NCBI GenBank assembly: GCA_964639525.1 | Contig: CAZXDS010000130.1 | Span: 1 to 10,052, forward strand | Direction: 5' to 3' | Length of the DNA stretch: 10,052 nt | Source of the DNA: CAZXDS01 sp964639525 | GTDB taxonomy: Bacteria > Bacteroidota > Ignavibacteria > Ignavibacteriales > Melioribacteraceae | In this document: positions 1-6,537 of the stretch, piece after piece | Numbering within the stretch: the stretch's first letter is position 1 | Layout: the number at the start of each line of letters is the position of its first letter | Notes under the pieces: model-generated | What the model saw: only the letters and a program-made list of their open reading frames with translations | Told to the model about the DNA's origin: nothing | The model's database searches: none | Position numbers and translations under genes: made by a program

Positions 1-42
1 AGTTTGTTCTACAACAAAAATTTAATATTGAAAACTGTATTA

Positions 43-60
43 TTTGACTCTGAATTGCTG
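43..60 (+). repeat. 18-mer shared with the tgt leader
   Basis: TTTGACTCTGAATTGCTG matches positions 7407-7424 with one difference (T for C at the fourteenth base). Sequences on both sides of the two copies do not align, so the conserved unit is short. Here it lies 14 bases ahead of a terminator-like hairpin and 94 bases before the mutL ATG, measured from its first base. Confidence 0.5.
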
Positions 61-73
61 ACACAAGAGTTAT

Positions 74-98
74 CAGGCAATTGCCTGGCTAATTTTTT
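74..98 (+). terminator. Small palindromic hairpin with T-run upstream of mutL
   Basis: A perfect 14-bp palindrome (CAGGCAATTGCCTG, 74-87) can fold as a 5-bp GC-rich stem with an AATT loop. It is followed after a few bases by six T (93-98). This looks like a weak intrinsic terminator for a gene left of the window, but the stem is short and the T-run is offset by five bases. It could also be a protein-binding palindrome in the mutL leader. No upstream coding end can be assigned with confidence. Confidence 0.4.
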
Positions 99-136
99 AT
101 TATATTACATATCTTTATTTTAAATTAAATTAATTG

Positions 137-2014
137 ATGCCAAACTCTATTATTAAAATATTACCGGAAAATCTATCAAACAAAATTGCTGCCGGTGAAG
201 TTGTAAACAGACCAGCTTCAGTGGTGAAAGAGCTGTTGGAAAACTCTGTTGATGCCGGCGCAAAAACAATTGACTTATACATAAAACGAGCCGGAAAAGC
301 ATTAATTCAAGTGGTTGATGACGGCATTGGAATGACGGAAGAAGATGCACTAATTTGTTTACAACGCCACGCAACAAGCAAAATAACTTCACTGAATGAT
401 TTGGAGAATATTAATACTTTCGGATTTAGAGGCGAAGCGTTAAGTGCAATTTCTGCTGTTTCAATTTTGGAAATGAAAACGGAGAGGGAAGGGAATGAAT
501 TCGGAACTTTTCTAAGAAAAGCGGAAGATTCTGAAATTACCGTAGAACAAGGCTCATTTTCAAAAGGGACTTCAATTTCAATTAAAAACTTATTTTACAA
601 TACTCCTGCAAGACGCAATTTTTTAAAATCTAATGCCACTGAACTAAAACACGTAATTGATTGGTTTAATAACATTGCATTAAGTAATAATAATATAGAT
701 TTTAAGTTTTATAATGATGATGAAATAATATTTAATTACCCCGCAGGTAGTCTCGAAGACAGAGTTAAATCCGTAATAGCCGATAATATAACTGATGTTG
801 TAGTTGAAGTGAAGGAATTATCCGATTATGTTAGTGTGGAGGGATTTGCGGCAAAACCGACTTATCTAAAGAAAAGTAAATCGAGCCAGTATCTTTTTGT
901 AAATAAAAGGTTTGTTGTCAGCAAGTCTATAAATCACGCAGTATTTTCCGCTTATGAAAATATCTTAGAAAAAGGTGATTATCCCTTTTTTGTATTGTTC
1001 TTAACAATTGATCCATCAAAGATTGACATAAATGTTCATCCGGCAAAGTTAGAAATTAAATTTGACGATGAAAAGGGAATTTATAATTTTATTAATTCAG
1101 CTATTAAAAAATCACTCGGAAGTTTTGACCTTGTTCCTTCTATGGCTTTTACTAGTAATGATGCCGGAGATGAAAAGTTAAAATTTATTGATTTTAGGAA
1201 AAAAGAAAGAAATGATTTTTCCGATAGACCAAATAGCGGAAATTATTCAAAACCACAAACACCAAAGGGCGGCATTTTTAACGATGAACAAATTGATATG
1301 CTTTTTGGCTCGATAAATACGGAAATAAAAGAATCGTTTAAAAATGACACAAGCAGTCATCCGTTTAATGATGAAAGGGAAGTGAGTCCAAAGGAAATTT
1401 ACCATTCTCAGGCTGAAGAAAATGATGAACGCGATTTTGGAAAAAGTGCACCGTTTTTAGTTTCACTTCATAATAAATATATTCTTACTCAAATTAAAAC
1501 GGGTTTGATGATAATTGATCAGCACGTTGCACACGAAAGAATTCTTTATGAAAAAGCTCTACAATCTTTTTCCGCTAATATTCCGTTTTCGCAGCAGCTT
1601 TTATTTTCACAGACTTTTGAAGTTGATCCGGGAGAATACGGATTATTAAAGGAGTTGGAACCCCACTTAAACAGTCTTGGTTTTGAGCTTAAGTTTTTCA
1701 GTAAAAACACAATTGTAATAGACGGTGTTCCTTCCGATGTCAAAATCGGAACAGAAATAGCAACACTGCGAGGAATTCTTGATGAGTATAAAAAGAATAA
1801 TCGTGAAAAAGGTTTGGAAATATTGGATAATATAGCTAAATCATACAGCTGTAGAACCGCCATTAAAGCCGGTGATAAATTATCTGAAACTGAAATGCGA
1901 CAGCTTGTTGACAAACTGTTTGCAACATCAATGCCGTACGTTTGTCCGCACGGACGACCGATTGTAATTAAAATTTCTCTTGGTGAATTTGACAGACGTT
2001 TTGGAAGAACTTAA
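137..2014 (+). CDS. mutL: DNA mismatch repair protein MutL, endonuclease type
   Basis: MutL couples MutS mismatch recognition to strand removal. The N-terminal GHKL ATPase motifs are all present: ELLENSVDAGA near residue 32, DDGIGM, then GFRGEALSAIS, with TPARRNF in the transducer region. A variable linker spans roughly residues 340-440. The C-terminal dimerisation domain carries the metal-dependent nickase signature found in PMS2-type and most non-MutH bacterial MutLs: DQHVAHERILYE (about 461-472, A to V at the fourth position), SCRTAIKAGD, CPHGRP (about 603) and a terminal FDRRFGR. At 625 residues it has normal length. A TTG at 134 directly precedes the ATG at 137; I chose the ATG because MPNSIIKILPEN fits the usual start just ahead of the first helix. 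No clear Shine-Dalgarno site is seen. It is transcribed alone, followed by a repeat-rich gap. Identification is firm. Confidence 0.97.
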   Translation: MPNSIIKILPENLSNKIAAGEVVNRPASVVKELLENSVDAGAKTIDLYIKRAGKALIQVVDDGIGMTEEDALICLQRHATSKITSLNDLENINTFGFRGEALSAISAVSILEMKTEREGNEFGTFLRKAEDSEITVEQGSFSKGTSISIKNLFYNTPARRNFLKSNATELKHVIDWFNNIALSNNNIDFKFYNDDEIIFNYPAGSLEDRVKSVIADNITDVVVEVKELSDYVSVEGFAAKPTYLKKSKSSQYLFVNKRFVVSKSINHAVFSAYENILEKGDYPFFVLFLTIDPSKIDINVHPAKLEIKFDDEKGIYNFINSAIKKSLGSFDLVPSMAFTSNDAGDEKLKFIDFRKKERNDFSDRPNSGNYSKPQTPKGGIFNDEQIDMLFGSINTEIKESFKNDTSSHPFNDEREVSPKEIYHSQAEENDERDFGKSAPFLVSLHNKYILTQIKTGLMIIDQHVAHERILYEKALQSFSANIPFSQQLLFSQTFEVDPGEYGLLKELEPHLNSLGFELKFFSKNTIVIDGVPSDVKIGTEIATLRGILDEYKKNNREKGLEILDNIAKSYSCRTAIKAGDKLSETEMRQLVDKLFATSMPYVCPHGRPIVIKISLGEFDRRFGRT

Positions 2015-2053
2015 TAATTAATAATTGATAATTGATAATGGACAATGGATAAT
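2012..2053 (+). repeat. Degenerate heptamer tandem array (TGATAAT-like)
   Basis: Six consecutive 7-bp units can be read: TAATAAT, TAATAAT, TGATAAT, TGATAAT, GGACAAT, GGATAAT. Weaker units trail off to about 2070. The first unit begins with the TAA stop of mutL, so the array starts exactly at the end of the reading frame and supplies further stops in other frames. Its resemblance to the heptamer arrays reported between genes in cyanobacteria and some Bacteroidota is from memory. The function is unknown; replication slippage is a likely origin. Confidence 0.7.
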
Positions 2054-2090
2054 TGTAGATTAGGCAATGACAAAATAGATAATTATTATT

Positions 2091-2184
2091 GAGCCCATTC
2101 TAAAAAGTAATATTTTAACTAACCCACGACTTCAGTCGTGGGGAAACGTACTTTAGTCCGTCCGGGGCTTTTTAGAGTGGACTC
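2091..2184. mobile_element. MITE/REP-like 94-bp intergenic element
   Basis: The ends are GAGCCCATTCTAAAAAG (2091-2107) and CTTTTTAGAGTGGACTC (2168-2184), inverted repeats matching at 15 of 17 positions. Between them lie a strong hairpin, CCCACGAC-TTCA-GTCGTGGG (2123-2142), and a weaker one, ACGTACT-TT-AGTCCGT (2146-2161, one mismatch), followed by CCGGGG. It has no coding capacity. The left 37 bases recur at 10016-10052 with 32 identities, so it belongs to a family. Terminal inverted repeats plus a flanking 6-bp direct repeat suggest a miniature inverted-repeat transposable element. The nested hairpins resemble REP units mobilised by single-strand (Y1/RAYT) transposases. No transposase is present in the window. 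Confidence 0.7.
2123..2142. repeat. REP-type hairpin inside the 94-bp element
   Basis: The 8-bp GC-rich arms CCCACGAC and GTCGTGGG enclose a TTCA tetraloop. It reads almost the same on both strands, so it would form a hairpin in either transcript. The second element copy runs off the window just inside this left arm. The sequence resembles REP palindromes that I recall from many genomes with IS200/IS605-related transposases. Confidence 0.7.
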
Positions 2185-2203
2185 ATTATTTAATTATAAA
2201 AAA

Positions 2204-2215
2204 TTTAATACTATT
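2204..2215 (+). promoter_or_regulatory. Dodecamer shared with the tgt leader, possible -10 region
   Basis: TTTAATACTATT lies 26 nt before the mutase start and recurs exactly at 7456-7467, 31 nt before tgt. TACTAT inside it resembles a -10 box, and both copies head a new transcription block. No convincing -35 partner is seen, and AT-rich sequence makes chance matches easy. This is a weak promoter candidate. Confidence 0.22.
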
Positions 2216-2241
2216 ATTTTAATAAATGAAAGATTAATGTT

Positions 2242-3897
2242 ATGAACAAAGAAAAGTTTAATGAAAAAAAAGAAGAATATTTTGCAAAAATAAAAAATGC
2301 AAAAACTACGGGAATGAAATTTACAACTGTTTCCGCTGAAAGTATAAATCCACTCTATACACCGGATGATGTTGAGAATATTGATTATATGCGCGATATT
2401 AATTTCCCCGGAGAATTTCCTTATACGCGTGGAATTCATCCAACGGGATATAGAGGAAAAGTGTGGACGATGAGACAGTTTGCAGGTTTCGGTTCGCCGG
2501 AAGATACTAATGCCAGATTTAAGTATTTACTTAAAAACGGACAAACGGGATTATCAGTTGCTTTCGATTTACCTACATTAATGGGATGGGATTCTGATTC
2601 TGAATTTAGTAATGGAGAAGTTGGAATTTGTGGGGTTGCTGTTTCATCTTTGCAGGATATGGAAATTTTGTTTGACGGAATTCCTTTGGACAAAGTTTCC
2701 ACTTCAATGACAATTAATTCTCCGGCAGCTATGATATTTGCGTTTTATCTTGCGTTTGCAAAAAAGCAAGGTGTTTCTTTCGACAAACTTCGCGGTACAC
2801 TGCAAAATGATATTCTCAAAGAATATATTGCACAAAAGGAATTTATTTATCCGCCTAAACCTTCAATGCGTATAATTACAGATATGATTGAGTTTACTAC
2901 AAATGAAGTTCCACAATGGAATCCTGTTTCAGTAAGCGGATATCACATTAGAGAAGCCGGTTCTACGGCAGCACAGGAATTAGCATACACTCTTGCAGAT
3001 GGTTTTTCCTATATTGAACATTGTTTGGAAAGGGGAATGGACATTGACAGTTTTGCTCCGAGAATTTCTTTTTTCTTTAATTCTCATTTGGACTTCTTTG
3101 AAGAGATTGCAAAGTTCAGAGCAGCTCGAAGAATTTATGCTAAACGTTTGAAAGAAAAATACGGTGCGAAAAATCCGCGTTCTTGGTGGTTGCGTTTTCA
3201 TACTCAAACGGCCGGCTGCACGTTAACGGCACAGCAGCCTGAAAATAATATTGTGCGAACTGCATTCCAAGCTTTAGCAGGAGTACTCGGCGGAACACAA
3301 TCCTTACATACAAATTCTATGGATGAAACTCTTGCGCTACCGAGCGAAAAAGCCGTAAAAATTGCTTTACGTACGCAGCAATTGCTGGCTTATGAAACCG
3401 GTGTTATTAATACTGTTGATCCTCTCGGCGGTTCGTATTTTGTGGAATCATTAACAAATAAAATGGAAGAGCAGGCTGAAAAAATATTCGCGGAAATTGA
3501 TTCCTTAGGCGGAGTAATTCCTGCAATTGAAACAGGATATTTCCAGCGTGAGATTGCTGACGCTGCGTATCGCTATCAAATTGAGCTTGAGAAAAAGGAA
3601 AAATTTATCGTTGGTGTAAATGAATTTATCGAGGAAAATGAAGAAGTTGATATTCCCATTCTAAAGGTTTCACCTGAAGTTGAAAAGCAGCAGAAAGAGC
3701 GTCTTATAAAATTGAAACAAACCAGAAATAATACGGCAGTGGATTTGAGTATCAATAAGTTGAGTGATGCTGCAAAGAACGGACAAAATTTAATGCCAAT
3801 ATTAATTGAAGCTGCCGAGAATTATGTAACACTCGAAGAAATGGTTGGCGCGTTGAAAGAAAATTTTGGTATTTATGAAGAGACTGCAGTATTTTAA
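2242..3897 (+). CDS. icmA: Isobutyryl-CoA mutase-like acyl-CoA mutase, large (catalytic) subunit
   Basis: This is an adenosylcobalamin-dependent acyl-CoA carbon-skeleton mutase, cytoplasmic, 551 residues. The whole protein is the substrate-binding TIM-barrel part, with TGYRGKVWTMRQFAGFG (69-84), LSVAFDLPTLMGWDSDS (104-120), SGYHIREAGSTAAQELAYTLADG (H235) and FHTQTAGCTLTAQQPENN. It ends at about the point where one-chain mutases continue into the B12-binding domain, so a separate small subunit is needed; none is in the window. Methylmalonyl-CoA mutase has Tyr and Arg at the two substrate-selecting sites (Y89 and R207 in the Propionibacterium enzyme). Here they are F80 and Q198, as in isobutyryl-CoA mutase, even in numbering. 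Automatic annotation will probably call it methylmalonyl-CoA mutase. The family call is firm; ICM activity is an inference. It is the first gene of a tight block with the downstream ubiA-like gene. Confidence 0.88.
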   Translation: MNKEKFNEKKEEYFAKIKNAKTTGMKFTTVSAESINPLYTPDDVENIDYMRDINFPGEFPYTRGIHPTGYRGKVWTMRQFAGFGSPEDTNARFKYLLKNGQTGLSVAFDLPTLMGWDSDSEFSNGEVGICGVAVSSLQDMEILFDGIPLDKVSTSMTINSPAAMIFAFYLAFAKKQGVSFDKLRGTLQNDILKEYIAQKEFIYPPKPSMRIITDMIEFTTNEVPQWNPVSVSGYHIREAGSTAAQELAYTLADGFSYIEHCLERGMDIDSFAPRISFFFNSHLDFFEEIAKFRAARRIYAKRLKEKYGAKNPRSWWLRFHTQTAGCTLTAQQPENNIVRTAFQALAGVLGGTQSLHTNSMDETLALPSEKAVKIALRTQQLLAYETGVINTVDPLGGSYFVESLTNKMEEQAEKIFAEIDSLGGVIPAIETGYFQREIADAAYRYQIELEKKEKFIVGVNEFIEENEEVDIPILKVSPEVEKQQKERLIKLKQTRNNTAVDLSINKLSDAAKNGQNLMPILIEAAENYVTLEEMVGALKENFGIYEETAVF

Positions 3898-3899
3898 TT

Positions 3900-4766
3900 A
3901 TGTTGAGCGAATACTTAAAATTAATTAGAATTAAACATTGGATTAAAAACGGATTTGTTTTTGTCCCCATCCTTTTTTCTAAAAACTTATTTGAAGTAAA
4001 TGATTTTCTGCATGTGCTTTTTGCATTTATTGTGTTCGGATTTGCTTCCAGTTTGGTTTATGTTTTTAACGATATTACTGATGTTGAAGCAGATAGAAAA
4101 CATTCTGTAAAGAAACACCGCCCTATTGCAAGCGGAACAATCTCGAAAAGAAACGGTTGGATTGTAATTGCAGTTTTGCTGATAGTCCTTGTTTTAACGG
4201 GGCAAACATTTTCTGTAGAGTTTAACTTAATTGTGCTGTCCTACATTATTTTAAATCTATTTTATTCCTTATACTTAAAACAAATTGTATTGGTTGATTT
4301 GTTTTGTATTGCAGCAGGTTTTATGCTTCGTGTACTTGCCGGAGCTTATGCTATTCACGTAGAGGTTTCAAGTTGGCTGATTTTAACAACACTTTTTATT
4401 TCTTTATTTCTGGCTATTATAAAACGCCGTTCCGAGCTTACTGCTCAATCAAACGATTTGAAAACTCGCACCGTTTTAGAAAATTATTCTACGGCATACA
4501 TTGACCAAATTTCATCTATAACTGCAGCGGGTGTTATTATCTGCTATGCTTTGTATTCTGTATCGGCAAAAGTTTTAACTAATTTTCACTCCGACTATTT
4601 CGTATATACAACAATATTTGTAATTTACGGAATATTCAGATATTTATTTTTGGCGATGCATCAAGATAAAGGCGAAGATGCTTCTGAAATTATCCTGAAA
4701 GATTTTCCTACTTTGATTAACATTGTATTGTATTTTTTAACTGTAATTCTTATAATTTATTATTAA
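3900..4766 (+). CDS. UbiA-family prenyltransferase, decaprenyl-phosphate phosphoribosyltransferase-like
   Basis: This is an integral membrane protein of 288 residues with roughly eight to nine hydrophobic helices. The first Asp-rich motif, NDITDVEADRKH (57-68), is followed by KKHRPIASG (71-79). That combination is typical of the DPPR-synthase branch of UbiA (Rv3806c-like), which transfers 5-phosphoribose from PRPP to polyprenyl phosphate. LVDLFCIAAGFMLRVLAGA (131-149) and IKRRSEL (174-180) also fit this branch better than quinone or haem prenyltransferases. Its start lies 2 nt after the mutase stop, so the two genes are probably co-transcribed and translationally coupled. No epimerase (DprE1/DprE2-like) or arabinosyltransferase is present, so the end product is unknown. 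Family placement is good; the exact substrate is an inference. Confidence 0.82.
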   Translation: MLSEYLKLIRIKHWIKNGFVFVPILFSKNLFEVNDFLHVLFAFIVFGFASSLVYVFNDITDVEADRKHSVKKHRPIASGTISKRNGWIVIAVLLIVLVLTGQTFSVEFNLIVLSYIILNLFYSLYLKQIVLVDLFCIAAGFMLRVLAGAYAIHVEVSSWLILTTLFISLFLAIIKRRSELTAQSNDLKTRTVLENYSTAYIDQISSITAAGVIICYALYSVSAKVLTNFHSDYFVYTTIFVIYGIFRYLFLAMHQDKGEDASEIILKDFPTLINIVLYFLTVILIIYY

Positions 4767-4779
4767 ATAAAAAAAGAAA

Positions 4780-5283
4780 ATGAAAATAAAAGCGATAATC
4801 CCCTTATTTATCTTTAGTGTTTTGCTGCTTAGTTGTTCAGGTGAGAAACGAACAGTAAGGAAAAAAAGTCAGGAAAATGAATTTCCTGCTGGAAACATAA
4901 AAGCCTCAATGGTTAATCTTGATATTTCCAAATTATATCCTTGGCTTAATTTAATGCCGGGAAATGCAAAAAGAACTTTTAACATAACAGGTGATATTAC
5001 AGTTCTTCCCGGGGCAAGTTATGATTATCAATCTCTTAAATTGAAGCGGATTAAAATTTATCAAAACGGAGCATTTGTATATTTGATAAAGCCCACTACT
5101 CGCCAAACCGGCTCCGGTAAAAAGGGCGATTTGAAATCAATACTTTTTTCAACAATCAAGGGTTTGGAAATTATTCCTTTTTATAAAATTAATGCAAACA
5201 TTACGGTCGAATTTATTTTTGATAATAACGGGAAAACACTAAGCTACACTGTTCCGGATATTAAAGTTGAAAAGTCATACTAA
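4780..5283 (+). CDS. Putative lipoprotein of unknown function
   Basis: A 167-residue protein that I do not recognise. The N terminus has a short basic start (MKIK), a hydrophobic stretch and the lipobox LLSC near residues 16-19, so it is very probably lipidated and anchored to a membrane. A charged linker rich in K, R, E and S follows. The remainder (about 45-167) has alternating hydrophobic residues and Gly/Asn/Pro turns, suggesting one compact beta-rich domain with no evident catalytic motif. It starts 13 nt after the ubiA-like gene and its TAA overlaps the ATG of the CNNM gene by one base (TAATG), so it is co-expressed with both. A role with the CNNM membrane protein or in the envelope is possible, but nothing in the sequence proves it. 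Confidence 0.8.
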   Translation: MKIKAIIPLFIFSVLLLSCSGEKRTVRKKSQENEFPAGNIKASMVNLDISKLYPWLNLMPGNAKRTFNITGDITVLPGASYDYQSLKLKRIKIYQNGAFVYLIKPTTRQTGSGKKGDLKSILFSTIKGLEIIPFYKINANITVEFIFDNNGKTLSYTVPDIKVEKSY

Positions 5284-6503
5284 TGGGTTATGATATTGGA
5301 ATATTAATTGCTTTGCTTATCTTTAGCGGTTTCTTTTCTTCATCCGAAATTGCGTTTATTGTATCGAATAAAATCAAATTGGAAATAAGATCCCGCCAAA
5401 ATAAAATTGCAGAAAAAAGTGCTATGTACTATGTTAAAAATCCGCAAATATTTTTTTCAACAACTCTTATCTCAAACAATATAGTCAACATTACTTTTGC
5501 TTCGCTTTCCACTGTGTTACTATCCAATTATTATCAATTGGATAGTTGGCTGATTTTAATAATATCAACTTTTTTACTGTTTATGTTCGGAGAACTTTTA
5601 CCCAAATATATTTCGCGAGAGTATGCAGACAGAATGGTGTTGGTTACTTCTTTGCCGTTAAGAATCATGACTTTTTTACTTTATCCTTTTGTAAAAATAA
5701 CATCATCGCTTTCAGGCATGTTGTTAAAGTCAGATATTGCAGCGGCTGAAGAAAAACAGATAATGGATAAGGAAGATTTACAGACTTTAATAGATGAAAG
5801 CTCTGCTGCAGGAAATGTTACCGATGATGATTCTGACGTTATTACAAAAATATTAGATTTGAGTAATCAAAAAATTTATGAAACCATGACACCGCGTACA
5901 GAAATTATAGGTGTTGACAGTGAGGCAAATATTGATGATGTCATAAATACATTTATTGAATCCGGTTTTTCTAAACTTCCGGTTTATGAAGATAATCTTG
6001 ATAATATTTTGGGTGTTGTACTTGCTTATGATATGTTCAAACGTCCCGAGAACTTAAGTTCGGTTACGAGAGAAATTATTTTTGTGCCTGAGACTAAAAA
6101 AAGTTTGGAGATGCTGAACGAATTTCTTGAAAAGAGAGTTTCTATCGCGATTGTTATTGATGAATTTGGCGGTACTGCCGGTTTACTTACGACTGAAGAT
6201 ATTATTGAAGAAATGCTCGGGGAAATTCAGGATGAATATGATGAGGACGAAAACGTTTGTAAAAAAATTAATGATTTTACAATTGTTGCAAACGGCAGGG
6301 TTGAAATTGATCATTTGAACGAAGAGTGTAATTTGAGTATCCCCGAGGGCGACTATGAAACAATTGCCGGATATGTAACTTCCAATATCGGCAGAATACC
6401 TTTAAAGGGAGAAAATATTGAAATCGGGAATTTGAAAATCTCAATACTTCATTCGGATAAGACTAAAATCAATCTGTTAAAAATATTTATTCAAGATTCT
6501 TAA
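5283..6503 (+). CDS. CNNM/CorC-type membrane protein (DUF21, CBS pair, CorC_HlyC domain)
   Basis: A 406-residue inner-membrane protein in the HlyC/CorC, or CNNM, family linked to Mg2+/Co2+ efflux. Three parts are visible. Residues 1-150 are a DUF21 transmembrane region with FSGFFSSSEIAF (14-25), ISNNIVNI (63-70) and FGELLPKYISREYAD (102-116). Residues about 195-315 are two CBS motifs, beginning ETMTPRTEIIGVDSEA (200-215) and ending AIVIDEFGGTAGLLTTEDIIEE. Residues about 330-406 form the C-terminal CorC_HlyC domain. Older names such as haemolysin are misleading for this family. In Bacteroidota a relative, GldE, acts in gliding, but no gld gene is nearby. Translation is coupled to the lipoprotein by a TAATG overlap. 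Domain assignment is firm; the transported ion is not shown by sequence. Confidence 0.93.
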   Translation: MGYDIGILIALLIFSGFFSSSEIAFIVSNKIKLEIRSRQNKIAEKSAMYYVKNPQIFFSTTLISNNIVNITFASLSTVLLSNYYQLDSWLILIISTFLLFMFGELLPKYISREYADRMVLVTSLPLRIMTFLLYPFVKITSSLSGMLLKSDIAAAEEKQIMDKEDLQTLIDESSAAGNVTDDDSDVITKILDLSNQKIYETMTPRTEIIGVDSEANIDDVINTFIESGFSKLPVYEDNLDNILGVVLAYDMFKRPENLSSVTREIIFVPETKKSLEMLNEFLEKRVSIAIVIDEFGGTAGLLTTEDIIEEMLGEIQDEYDEDENVCKKINDFTIVANGRVEIDHLNEECNLSIPEGDYETIAGYVTSNIGRIPLKGENIEIGNLKISILHSDKTKINLLKIFIQDS

Positions 6504-6537
6504 TAACAAAAAATTTATTATTAAATGGAAATGATTA

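Larger units (their letters stand above)
2085..2190. repeat. 6-bp direct repeats flanking the 94-bp element (possible target-site duplication)
   Basis: ATTATT lies immediately left (2085-2090) and immediately right (2185-2190) of the inverted-repeat element. The match stops at six bases. This is what a target-site duplication would look like, but the surroundings are very AT-rich, so a chance match is possible. Confidence 0.4.

Noticed and set aside
1..123. Frame open from base 1 to a TAA at 121-123 that could be the 3' end of an upstream gene
   Set aside because: Forty codons open in AT-rich sequence is not strong evidence, the translation looks like no known protein, and the stretch contains the terminator-like hairpin and the repeated 18-mer. 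Another frame ends at TGA 45-47 and is equally possible.
153..392. Minus-strand open frame under mutL
   Set aside because: It lies wholly inside the conserved mutL ATPase region and its translation is low-complexity; it is a shadow of mutL. The other antisense frames under mutL, the mutase, tgt and the DCC gene are rejected for the same reason.
2091..2184. Riboswitch upstream of the B12-dependent mutase
   Set aside because: No cobalamin-riboswitch conserved bases are seen. The structured segment is explained by inverted repeats that recur after an unrelated gene at the window end.
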